DNA of 9,991 bases from CAYONP01 sp964405335. GTDB taxonomy: Bacteria; Armatimonadota; UBA10988. A program made the position numbers and the translations under genes. Shown here one piece after another: positions 1 through 6,669 of the stretch (within the stretch, counting starts at the first letter, position 1; every line of letters starts with the position of its first letter). The notes under the pieces are model-generated. The model saw only the letters and a list, made by a program, of their open reading frames with translations. It was not told the origin of the DNA and did not search any database. The stretch spans positions 1 to 9,991 of the forward strand of contig CAYONP010000140.1 of NCBI GenBank assembly GCA_964405335.1, in the 5' to 3' direction.

Positions 1-4
1 CGTG

Positions 5-92
5 GACCCGCACTGACGTGCGGGTCTGTCAAAGCCAAACCCGCCCACAGGGCGGGTTTCGCCCGACCAGCCACGGGTTTCAACCCGTGGCT
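5..92. repeat. Three adjacent stem-loop inverted repeats
   Basis: Three near-perfect inverted repeats follow one another. The first is GACCCGCAC (5-13), loop TGAC, GTGCGGGTC (18-26). The second is AAACCCGCCC (37-46), loop ACA, GGGCGGGTTT (50-59). The third is AGCCACGGGTT (69-79), a two-base centre, AACCCGTGGCT (82-92). All three share an ACCCG core in one arm, so they look like related members of a palindromic repeat family rather than chance hairpins. None is followed by a T-tract, so they are not classical intrinsic terminators, although they could stabilise the 3' end of the upstream transcript. Palindromes resembling the third are, from memory, dispersed in some planctomycete-type genomes; this was not checked. 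Confidence 0.75.
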
Positions 93-120
93 CCACCGGA
101 TCCGACGCCGGAGCCCTGCA

Positions 121-149
121 TCGACGATAAGCCGCCGCGGTGTCATACT
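121..149 (+). promoter_or_regulatory. Possible sigma70-type promoter for the menG operon
   Basis: TCGACG at 121-126 matches four of six positions of the TTGACA -35 consensus. After 17 bases comes CATACT at 144-149, which matches four of six positions of the -10 consensus and is preceded by TGT (141-143), an extended -10 feature. The predicted transcript would start near 156, just ahead of the GTG at 167. The match is moderate and this is an inference from sequence alone. Confidence 0.35.
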
Positions 150-155
150 CAGCGC

Positions 156-161
156 AGGCGG
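156..161 (+). promoter_or_regulatory. Ribosome binding site deciding the menG start
   Basis: AGGCGG lies five bases upstream of the GTG at 167. The longer reading from the GTG at 140 has no comparable purine-rich site before it and would start inside the proposed promoter. This supports the shorter menG reading. Confidence 0.45.
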
Positions 162-166
162 TCAGC

Positions 167-868
167 GTGGCGAAGTCGAAGGCCGAGACGGTGCGGGAGA
201 TGTTCGCGCAGATCGCGCCGACCTACGATCTCCTCAACAGCCTGCTCTCGTTCCGCATCCACCATCGCTGGCGGCCGGTGGCCGTGCGCGCGGCCGAGCT
301 CGCGACCGGCGGGCGGGTGCTCGACCTGGCCAGCGGCACGGGCGACTTGGCGCTTTGCGCCGCGCGCGCGGTCGGGCCGGGCGGGCTGGTCGTCGGGGTC
401 GACTTCTGCGCGCCGATGCTCCGCCTCGGCCAGCGCAAGATCCGGCGGCGCGGTGCCGGCGTGGTGATGAGCCTCGGCAGCGCCGACGACCTGCCCTTTG
501 GCGAGGCGGTGTTCGACGCGGCGATGATGGCCTTCGGCCTGCGCAACGTGCCCTCGGTCGAGCGCTGCCTGGCCGAGATGACCCGCGTCGTTCGGCCGGG
601 CGGTTGGGTGGTCAACCTTGAGCTGACCCGCCCGCGCCGGGCCTGGCTGCAGCCGTTCTATCGTTGGTACCAAGATCGCCTCATGCCCTGGCTGGGCGGG
701 CTCATCTCGGGTCGGCGGCAGGCTTACCAGTACCTGCCGCGATCGATTCAGCAGTTCGCCGGTCCAGAGCAGGTGGCCGACGCGTTCCGGCGCGCCGGGT
801 TGGAGGAGGTTTCGTGGCAGTCGCTCACCGGGGGCCTGGCGACCGTGCACCGCGGGCGCAAGCCGTGA
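167..868 (+). CDS. menG: Demethylmenaquinone methyltransferase (MenG/UbiE family)
   Basis: This cytoplasmic SAM-dependent C-methyltransferase would convert demethylmenaquinone to menaquinone. From the GTG at 167 it has 233 residues, the same length as I recall for Bacillus MenG. The N-terminal family signature runs from Y20-D21 through N24, S28 and H32 to W35. The SAM-binding motif I is VLDLASGTGDL at 51-61, with acidic D79 after the second strand. AFGLRNV is at 122-128. The second UbiE signature, RVVRPGGWVVNLELT at 140-154, has R for the usual K and T for the usual S. A GTG at 140 would add nine residues, but these codons are poorer in third-position GC and overlap the proposed promoter. The TGA overlaps the GTG of the next gene (GTGA), implying translational coupling. 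The polyprenyl synthase next door favours menaquinone over ubiquinone. Function is firm; the exact start is less so. Confidence 0.93.
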   Translation: MAKSKAETVREMFAQIAPTYDLLNSLLSFRIHHRWRPVAVRAAELATGGRVLDLASGTGDLALCAARAVGPGGLVVGVDFCAPMLRLGQRKIRRRGAGVVMSLGSADDLPFGEAVFDAAMMAFGLRNVPSVERCLAEMTRVVRPGGWVVNLELTRPRRAWLQPFYRWYQDRLMPWLGGLISGRRQAYQYLPRSIQQFAGPEQVADAFRRAGLEEVSWQSLTGGLATVHRGRKP

Positions 869-1842
869 CCGCCGGCTCGGCGGCCGAGCTGTTCCCGCGC
901 ATCATGGGCGACCTGGCCCAGGTCGAGGTGCGCCTGCGGCGGGTGGTCCACTCGCGCCTGCCGGTCGTGCCCGAGGTCTTTCTGCACACCGTCCACGCCG
1001 GTGGCAAGCGCGTCCGGCCGGCCTTGGCTCTGCTCGCCGGCCAGGCCGCCGGGACGGTCTGCGAGGCGACCTTCGACGTCGCCGTGGCGGTCGAGCTGAT
1101 CCACCTGGCCAGCCTGATCCACGACGACGTGATTGACGAGGGCGGCCGGCGCCGCGCGCGACTGACCGCCAACCGCGCCTTCGGCAACAAGAACGCCGTG
1201 CTGGTCGCCGACTACACCCACGCCACGGCCTACCGGCTGCTGGCCGAACGGTGCGGCGTCGGGACTGTCAAGCGGCTCTCCGAGACGGTGGTCAGAATGG
1301 TCGAGGGCGAGCTGAGCCAGATGTACAACGAGGGCTCCGGCGACGTCACCGAGCCGCTCTATGTGCAGATGATCCAGGACAAGACCGCCTCGCTGATGGC
1401 CCTCGCCTGCGAGCTGGGCGCCCGCGTCTCCGGTGGCGACGAGGAGAGCGTCGCCGCGCTGGCGCGCTATGGCCTCTGCGTCGGCACCGCCTTCCAACTG
1501 GTCGACGACCTGCTCGATCTGACCGGCGACGAGGAGCGGCTGGGTAAGCCGATCGGAAACGACATCCGCAATGGGCGGTGCACGCTGCCGTTGATCTACA
1601 CGCTCCAGGCCGGCGGCGCGCCGGCCGAGGCGCTGCGCGCGGTCCTCGGCGGCGAGATCGGCACCGCCGAGCTGCGCCGCGTGCGCGAGCTGGTCGGCCA
1701 GGCGGGCGGGATCGACTACGCCGCCGCCGCCGCACATCGACTGGCCGACGAGGCGCGGGCCGAACTCGAGCCGTTCGCCGAGGGTGAGGAGAAGCGCGCC
1801 CTGGTGGCGCTGGCCGAGTACGTCGTGGCCCGGACGCGGTAG
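865..1842 (+). CDS. trans-polyprenyl diphosphate synthase (heptaprenyl/octaprenyl type)
   Basis: This 325-residue class I isoprenyl synthase would condense isopentenyl diphosphate onto an allylic primer to make the long side chain of menaquinone. GGKRVRP at 46-52 binds diphosphate. The first aspartate-rich motif is DDVID (D87, D88, D91). The second is DDLLD (D214, D215, D218), followed by the family block LGKPIGND (226-233) and LPLIY (241-245). The residue five before the first Asp is a small Ala (A82), which in this family fits a long-chain product; that is an inference. The region after the first motif reads ADYTHATAY where relatives usually have GDYLFSRAF or similar. The GTG start at 865 overlaps the menG stop, and an upstream in-frame extension inside menG is not credible. 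The menG-then-synthase order recalls Bacillus hepS-menG-hepT. No separate small HepS-type subunit is seen, so it may act as a homodimer like IspB. Confidence 0.93.
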   Translation: MTAGSAAELFPRIMGDLAQVEVRLRRVVHSRLPVVPEVFLHTVHAGGKRVRPALALLAGQAAGTVCEATFDVAVAVELIHLASLIHDDVIDEGGRRRARLTANRAFGNKNAVLVADYTHATAYRLLAERCGVGTVKRLSETVVRMVEGELSQMYNEGSGDVTEPLYVQMIQDKTASLMALACELGARVSGGDEESVAALARYGLCVGTAFQLVDDLLDLTGDEERLGKPIGNDIRNGRCTLPLIYTLQAGGAPAEALRAVLGGEIGTAELRRVRELVGQAGGIDYAAAAAHRLADEARAELEPFAEGEEKRALVALAEYVVARTR

Positions 1843-1849
1843 GCCGGCC

Positions 1850-2686
1850 ATGGCGTCACCCCGCATCGACCCTCTCTACGACGGCCATACCCACACCGGC
1901 TGGTGCCCGCACGGCAGCCGCCGGCCGCTGCGTGAGTACCTCGACCGCGCGGTGGCGCTGGGGCTCCGGCGCTACGCCGTCACCGAGCACAACCCGCTGC
2001 CGCCCGGCCTGCGCGATCCGTTCGGCCCGTGCCAGTGCGCCGCCGCGCCGGCGACGCTCGGGCCTTATCTCGACGAGGCCGAGGCGCTGCGCGACGAGTT
2101 TGCCGGTCGGCTCGAGGTGCTGGTTGGCCTCGAGATCGACTATCTCGGCGCCGCGCAGGGCGGGTTCCACGGCGAGCTGTTGGCCATGCTGGCGCCGGTC
2201 TGGCCGCGGCTCGACCACGAGGCGACGCTGCTCAGCCTGCATTTCATCGATGGCGTGGTGATCGACGGCACCGCCGACATGACCCGCGACCACCTGCTCC
2301 GCGGCGAGCCGCCCGACTCCGCGCACCTGCGATATTACGCCGCGCTGACCTCGGCGCTGCGGGCTGGTTGGCGGTTCGGCCGGCGCGATCTTCGCCCGCG
2401 CCGGCTGGGCCACCTGACACTGCCGCGCAAGTTCATTCGCGGCCTGCCGCTGCGCGAGCCCGAGCGGGTGCTCGACGCCGCCACGGCGGTGCTCGAACTG
2501 GCCGTGCGCGAGGGGCTCGAGCTCGACCTCAACACCGCCGGACTGGACAAGCCCGAGTGCGGCGAGGTCTATCTGCCCGAGCCGCTGCTCGGCCGCGCCA
2601 AGTCGCTCGGCGCGACCATCGTGCTGGGCAGCGACGCGCATGACCCGAGCGAGGTGGCTCGGTACTTTGCCGACTGGGCCGACTGA
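1850..2686 (+). CDS. Histidinol-phosphatase, PHP family (HisJ/HisK type)
   Basis: This 278-residue PHP-domain metallophosphatase most likely hydrolyses histidinol phosphate to histidinol in histidine synthesis. It follows the Bacillus HisJ pattern closely from memory: DGHTHTGWCPHGS at 11-23, VTEHNPLPPG at 44-53, GLEIDYL at 93-99, LSLHFIDG at 128-135, GHLTLPRKFIR at 187-197, ELDLNTAGLDK at 224-234 and GSDAH at 260-264. Likely metal ligands are H13, H15, H21, E46-H47 region, E95, H131, H188, D262 and H264, so the active site looks intact. The ATG at 1850 starts directly before the conserved N-terminus, and an AGG lies six bases upstream. It sits seven bases after the polyprenyl synthase stop, so it is probably co-transcribed, although no other histidine gene is present. 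A different phosphoester substrate within the PHP family is possible but less likely. Confidence 0.9.
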   Translation: MASPRIDPLYDGHTHTGWCPHGSRRPLREYLDRAVALGLRRYAVTEHNPLPPGLRDPFGPCQCAAAPATLGPYLDEAEALRDEFAGRLEVLVGLEIDYLGAAQGGFHGELLAMLAPVWPRLDHEATLLSLHFIDGVVIDGTADMTRDHLLRGEPPDSAHLRYYAALTSALRAGWRFGRRDLRPRRLGHLTLPRKFIRGLPLREPERVLDAATAVLELAVREGLELDLNTAGLDKPECGEVYLPEPLLGRAKSLGATIVLGSDAHDPSEVARYFADWAD

Positions 2687-2736
2687 GGGTTGCCACCAAG
2701 CCGGCGGGCGGGCGTCCAACCGCTTAGGCGGCGCGA

Positions 2737-2765
2737 TTGACGATTGCCGTCCGAGCAGGTAGATT
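2737..2765 (+). promoter_or_regulatory. Strong sigma70-type promoter, predicted leaderless start
   Basis: TTGACG (2737-2742) matches five of six positions of the -35 consensus. After an optimal 17 bases, TAGATT (2760-2765) fits the TAnnnT form of the -10 box. Seven bases then separate it from the ATG at 2773, so the predicted transcription start falls on or next to the A of the start codon. A -10 box placed this close to the start codon is the known mark of leaderless mRNAs in several bacterial groups. It would drive the skp-like - lpxD - DUF3370-like - murB operon. No terminator with a T-tract is visible between hisJ and this site. Confidence 0.6.
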
Positions 2766-2772
2766 CGCGGCG

Positions 2773-3858
2773 ATGATCCTCCTGGTCAGCCTCCTCCTTG
2801 CGCTGGGCCCGGCGGCCGAGCCGCTGCCGAGGGTCGGCTATGTCGACCTGGCGCGGCTGGTTGCGGCGCATCCGTCGCAGGCCCGCGTGGTGGCCCTGCG
2901 GGCCGAGGCGGCGCGCCTGCGCCGGGCCGCCGCGGCGGAGCTGCCGAGCCACCTGACCGCCGCGCCCGAGGCCACCGAGGTGACCGTCGAAGGCGGCTTC
3001 GGCGACGATGTGCAGGCCTTTGCGGCCAACGCCGCGGCGGTCGAGCTGAGCCTGATCCGCGAGGCGCTGGCGTTCCGCACTGCGCGGCAGCGGCAGCAGG
3101 AGCAGGCCGGCCGGTCGCGCCAATTGCAGCAGGAGCTGTGGGATCTACGCACGGCCGACCGCGAGCAGCAGCGGCGGTGGGAGCGGGCGCAGGCCGAGCG
3201 GCAGCAGATTGCCGCTATCGAGGCGCAGGTGCAGCTCGACCTGGGCACCGCCGCGCCGCCGGCGGTCGAGGCGCTGAACCGCGAGCTGACGGTCATCGCC
3301 GAGCTCGATGCGGCGCTGCTCGATGCGCGGCTGCAGCAGCTCGACCGCGCGCACACGCGGCGCACCCGCCAGGCCGCCGCGACGCTTTACTCCGAGCTCG
3401 ATCGGGCAGCCCGCGCGGCCGAGCGCAGCGCCGATATCGAGCTGGCGCGGCGCGCCGCCGAGCTCGAAGCACAGGCCGAGCTGCGCGAGCGAATGCGCGC
3501 CGAACGGCTCCAAGGCGCCGAGCCGGTCGAGGTCGACCTGCAACTGGAGCCGTGGCGCGCGCGGCTGGGCCAGCGGCCGGCGGCGCAGACCGAGCGGCGG
3601 AGCGGGCAGGCGACGGCGTTCATCGCCGCGGCCGAGCGCCTCGAGCGCGAAGCAGACGAGCTGGCGGCCGAGCTGGCGGACCGGCTGCCGGCGCGGCTGA
3701 CCGCCTTCATCGATCTGCTGGCCCGCGACGAGGGCGTCGAGCTGCGGCTCGAGCCGGCCGAGGGAGTGCCCGACGTGACCGACCAGGTGGCGGCGCGCAT
3801 GAGCGAGTCGCAGCGCAACCCGTTTGCCCTCGAGCCGAGTGAAGGACAGCCGCGATGA
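2773..3858 (+). CDS. Oversized OmpH/Skp-like exported coiled-coil protein
   Basis: This 361-residue protein is probably periplasmic and related to the outer-membrane-protein chaperone Skp/OmpH. A hydrophobic signal (ILLVSLLLALG, 2-12) is followed by GYVDLARLVAAHP (22-34), which resembles the first strand and helix of Skp. A long Ala/Glu/Arg/Gln-rich helical stretch, about 93-308, looks like coiled coil. The end, from DEGVELRLEP (319-328) to VTDQVAARM (335-343), resembles the closing strand and ITDEV helix of Skp. Skp has about 160 residues, so the coiled arm is roughly doubled. The place directly before lpxD is the classic position of skp, and the two overlap (ATGA). A TTG at 2737 would give a more basic signal-peptide N-terminus and has AGGCGG before it. 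However, it lies in the -35 box, and its 12 codons include AGA, CGA, GCA and ATT, atypical here. The ATG is therefore preferred. The family call is moderate. Confidence 0.8.
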   Translation: MILLVSLLLALGPAAEPLPRVGYVDLARLVAAHPSQARVVALRAEAARLRRAAAAELPSHLTAAPEATEVTVEGGFGDDVQAFAANAAAVELSLIREALAFRTARQRQQEQAGRSRQLQQELWDLRTADREQQRRWERAQAERQQIAAIEAQVQLDLGTAAPPAVEALNRELTVIAELDAALLDARLQQLDRAHTRRTRQAAATLYSELDRAARAAERSADIELARRAAELEAQAELRERMRAERLQGAEPVEVDLQLEPWRARLGQRPAAQTERRSGQATAFIAAAERLEREADELAAELADRLPARLTAFIDLLARDEGVELRLEPAEGVPDVTDQVAARMSESQRNPFALEPSEGQPR

Positions 3859-4868
3859 CACTCGGCGAAGTGGCCACGCTGGTCGGCGGCGAACTGGACG
3901 GGCCGGCCGAGCTCGAGCTGACTGGACTCTGCACGCCCGAGGCGCCCGAGCCGGACCGGCTCGCGGTGGCCTTCGGCGCCGACGCCCTCGCCCGCGCCGT
4001 GGCCGCCGGCGCCGCGGCCGTGATTGCTCCCGCCGGGCTGACCTGCACCGTGCCGGCGGTCTTCGTCGCCGAGCCACGCATCGCGCTGCTCACCCTGCTC
4101 CACGCCTTTGCGCCGCCGAGGCCCGCGCCGGCCGGCATCCACCCGACGGCGGTGGTCGATCCATCGGCGCGGCTCGGCGCCGGCATCACCGTCGGGCCGC
4201 ATGCGGTGATCGAGGCCGGTGTCGTCGCCGGCGAGCGCTGCCACCTCGGCGCCGGCTGCTTCGTCGGTCAGGGCGCGCGGCTGGGCGACGAGGTCACGCT
4301 CCACCCGCGGGTGGTGCTCTATCGCGAGGTGATCCTCGGCAACCGGGTGATCATCCAGGCCGGCACGGTCATCGGCGGCGACGGGTTCGGCTACCGGCCG
4401 GTCGACGGGCGCCACGTGCGCATTCCGCAGATTGGCACGGTGGTGATCGGTGACGATGTTGAGATCGGCTCCAACACGACCATCGACCGCTCGACCGTTG
4501 GGGCGACGCGGATCGGGCGCGGAACGAAGATTGACAACCTGGTGGTGATCGCCCACAACTGCGCGATCGGCGAGGACTGCATCATCATCTCGCAGGTCGG
4601 CATCGCCGGCAGCGTGAAGGTCGGCGATCGGGTCATGCTCGGCGGCCAGGTCGGCATTGCCGACCACCACACCATCGGCGATGGGGCGCATCTCGGCGCC
4701 CAGTCGGGGGTGATGAACGACGTGCCGCCGGGCGAGCGCTGGTTCGGCTCGCCGGCCATGCCGCAGACCATCTTCTTCCGCATGATCGCCGGCGCGCGGC
4801 GGTCGCGCGAGGTCTTCGCCCGCCTCCGCGCGCTCGAGACGCGGAGCAAAGAGCGCGATGAGTCGTAG
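3855..4868 (+). CDS. lpxD: UDP-3-O-(3-hydroxyacyl)glucosamine N-acyltransferase
   Basis: LpxD adds the amide-linked hydroxyacyl chain from acyl-ACP to UDP-3-O-acyl-glucosamine, the third step of lipid A synthesis, in the cytoplasm. The 337-residue length is normal. Residues 1-94 form the N-terminal uridine-binding domain. From GIHPTAVVDPSARLG (94-108) to about 300 the protein shows hexapeptide repeats of a left-handed beta-helix. GGDGFGY is at 174-180, IGSNTTIDRSTV at 204-215, and the catalytic histidine is H234 in VIAHN. The C-terminal helical tail (about 305-337) is present. AAGGA at 3842-3846 lies eight bases before the ATG, which overlaps the previous stop; the 3' end overlaps the next gene by 11 bases. 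Its presence shows that the host makes lipid A or a close relative. Acyl-chain length cannot be read from the sequence. Confidence 0.97.
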   Translation: MTLGEVATLVGGELDGPAELELTGLCTPEAPEPDRLAVAFGADALARAVAAGAAAVIAPAGLTCTVPAVFVAEPRIALLTLLHAFAPPRPAPAGIHPTAVVDPSARLGAGITVGPHAVIEAGVVAGERCHLGAGCFVGQGARLGDEVTLHPRVVLYREVILGNRVIIQAGTVIGGDGFGYRPVDGRHVRIPQIGTVVIGDDVEIGSNTTIDRSTVGATRIGRGTKIDNLVVIAHNCAIGEDCIIISQVGIAGSVKVGDRVMLGGQVGIADHHTIGDGAHLGAQSGVMNDVPPGERWFGSPAMPQTIFFRMIAGARRSREVFARLRALETRSKERDES

Positions 4869-6669
4869 CCTGACCTGGTTGCTCCTCGTCACCCTCGCCG
4901 TCGGCCCCGCCGCCGCGCTGTCGAGCCTGCGCTTTGCCGCCCAGGCCGAGGGCGCAGCCGCCGCGATCACCGGCGCCGGCGGAGTGGTCATCCGCATCCG
5001 TGATGCCTCGCCCGAGCAGGCGCTGACCATCGCCAGGACCATCGCCGGCCGGCTCAACGAGCTGGCCGAGCAGGGCACTGCCGCAGCGGCCTTCGCGAGC
5101 GTCAAACAGGACGACGGGTTCGCGCTCACCGCCGGCGCCACCCGCATCTGCCTGGTCACCCCGGCGGCCGCCCAGCGCGCCGGCTCCACCCCGGAGGCGC
5201 TGGCGGCGAGCTGGCTGGCGAACCTCAAACGCGCCTTTGAGCAGCCTTACCTGAGCTTGCCGGGCGAGACCATCGAGGTCGCCCTCGGCGAGGACCTGGG
5301 GCTGCCGGTCCGCGGCCAGCCGCCGAACCTGGCGGTGACCATCGACGGCATCGACGGTGCCGCGGTAACCGCCACCGTCACGCCCGACGGTCTGCGTCTG
5401 TCCGGCGCCGCTGTGGGCCTGGCCACGGTGCGCCTGCGCCGCGGAGCTGCGTCGCTCAGCCTGCCGGTGCGCATCAAGCAGCGCGCCGGACGCGTGCGGC
5501 TGCCGATCGAGACCACCGTGACCGGCACGGGCACCGATGCCGAGACCATCCGCGCGGCGGTGACCAGCGCTATCTTCGCCAACTGCGAACTGCAGCCCGG
5601 CGCGGCGATCGATTGGCAGCTCCCGACGACCTTGACGCCACCCGCCGTGGCCGGGGTGAGCAGCGTGAGTGTCGAGGTGACGCTGTCGGGCGGCGATTAT
5701 CTGACCACCCGCCAGACGGTGCCGGTGACGCTGCGCGGCGCGGCGTGGGGCGATCAGCCGGCCGACCGGCTGCTGGTCAGTAACAAGCCCGAGTCGGTGG
5801 CCGGCACGCAGTTGCTGCTCCGCGCGCCGCTGCCCCGCGAGAAGCGGTCGCGACTGCTCTACCACCACAAGACCATCGCGCCGACGCCGTTGATCTACGA
5901 GCTGCGCTTGCTCAACGAGGGTGACGAGACCGCCCAGGTCCACGTCCGCGACGCCCACGCCGGCCCGAGCCGCGACGAAATGTGGGTCGGCCACCTGGCC
6001 TGCCGCGACTACTGGGCGCAGCGACTGAACATGCGCGGCGCGGTGCTGACCATCCCGCCGCGGACGGCCTGGACGCTGGTCAGCGTGGCCACGCCGCCGC
6101 AGCAGGTGTTCAGCGGGTTGAGCGAGTTTGCGCCGCTGGTCGGCGATGCCGTCGAGGTGCAGGTCGTCGCCACCGCCGGACGCGAGTACCGCGGCCCGGC
6201 GCGGATCGACGGCACCGCCCGGGCGCCATACTCCGACGAGTTCATCCACGAGACGGCTTTCCGGTCGGTCACCCAAACTTACCGCCCACCGTCGGTCTGG
6301 GCCTTCCTCAACATCGGCCGCGATCCGATCACGAGCCTGAACGGCAACAACCTCTTGGGAAACTTCGGTGTCGAATACGGCATTGAGCTGACCTATGAGA
6401 ATCCCGACACGGTCGAGGCGCGGTTCGAGCTGACGTTCAGCGCCGACGGCGGCGTAGCGAGGGGGATCGTCGTGATCGATGGACAACTGGTCGAGACCGG
6501 CCTGGTCCGGCCGAGCGAGCAGGAGCGGCTGCTCGATTTCACCCTGCCGCCGGGCGGCCGGCGCTCGTTCCGGCTGCGCATCCTGCCGCAGTCGGGCAGC
6601 AACTACCCGCTCCGGCTGGTCGGTCGGCCGTTCCAGCGGGGCTGGTCGGGTCGCGGCGCCGGGCCGTGA
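4858..6669 (+). CDS. Secreted multidomain protein with DUF3370-like C-terminal half
   Basis: Function is unknown. The 603-residue product begins with a signal peptide: R3, hydrophobic 6-20, likely cleavage after AAA at 18-20. Residues about 40-135 form an alpha/beta module, with VVIRIRD at 43-49, a helix with IAGRLNEL (62-69) and ICLVTPAAAQ...TPEALAASWLANL (97-123). It resembles a short module I recall in cyanobacterial and armatimonadal envelope proteins. Residues about 136-207 look like an Ig-like beta domain. About 211-293 is a second beta-rich part. The C-terminal half (about 303-590) carries SNKPESV (308-314), RLLYHHK (332-338), GPS (369-371), VGHLA (377-381), LGNFGVEYGIEL (500-511), LPPGGRRSFRL (563-573) and SGSNYPLRL (579-587). 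These features recall DUF3370 and related secreted proteins of Firmicutes and Cyanobacteria. It overlaps lpxD by 11 bases and murB by four, so it is probably co-expressed for an envelope role. Only two cysteines are predicted in the mature chain besides C382, and no membrane anchor is seen. Confidence 0.88.
   Translation: MSRSLTWLLLVTLAVGPAAALSSLRFAAQAEGAAAAITGAGGVVIRIRDASPEQALTIARTIAGRLNELAEQGTAAAAFASVKQDDGFALTAGATRICLVTPAAAQRAGSTPEALAASWLANLKRAFEQPYLSLPGETIEVALGEDLGLPVRGQPPNLAVTIDGIDGAAVTATVTPDGLRLSGAAVGLATVRLRRGAASLSLPVRIKQRAGRVRLPIETTVTGTGTDAETIRAAVTSAIFANCELQPGAAIDWQLPTTLTPPAVAGVSSVSVEVTLSGGDYLTTRQTVPVTLRGAAWGDQPADRLLVSNKPESVAGTQLLLRAPLPREKRSRLLYHHKTIAPTPLIYELRLLNEGDETAQVHVRDAHAGPSRDEMWVGHLACRDYWAQRLNMRGAVLTIPPRTAWTLVSVATPPQQVFSGLSEFAPLVGDAVEVQVVATAGREYRGPARIDGTARAPYSDEFIHETAFRSVTQTYRPPSVWAFLNIGRDPITSLNGNNLLGNFGVEYGIELTYENPDTVEARFELTFSADGGVARGIVVIDGQLVETGLVRPSEQERLLDFTLPPGGRRSFRLRILPQSGSNYPLRLVGRPFQRGWSGRGAGP

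Noticed and set aside
1..140. CRISPR array or tRNA at the left edge
   Set aside because: The palindromes differ from each other and lack regular spacers, and no cloverleaf can be drawn.
18..467. 149-residue plus-strand open frame across the palindromes and into menG
   Set aside because: Its first part is only the translated palindromes, and the rest is Arg/Ser-rich out-of-frame reading of menG, typical of GC-rich shadow frames.
664..864. 67-codon N-terminal extension of the polyprenyl synthase frame
   Set aside because: It lies wholly inside menG, is Arg/Gly/Ala-rich, and the GTG at 865 starts just before the conserved family sequence.
2688..2731. Possible terminator after hisJ: GGTTG/CAACC stem or CCGC-TTAG-GCGG hairpin
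   Set aside because: Stems are only four or five base pairs and no T-tract follows, so neither meets the form of an intrinsic terminator.
3387..5228. 613-residue minus-strand open frame
   Set aside because: It lies antisense to the well-supported skp-like, lpxD and DUF3370-like genes, has low-complexity composition and no recognisable motif.
4633..6486. 617-residue minus-strand open frame
   Set aside because: It is antisense to lpxD and the DUF3370-like gene. The long open reading results from high third-position GC on the other strand.
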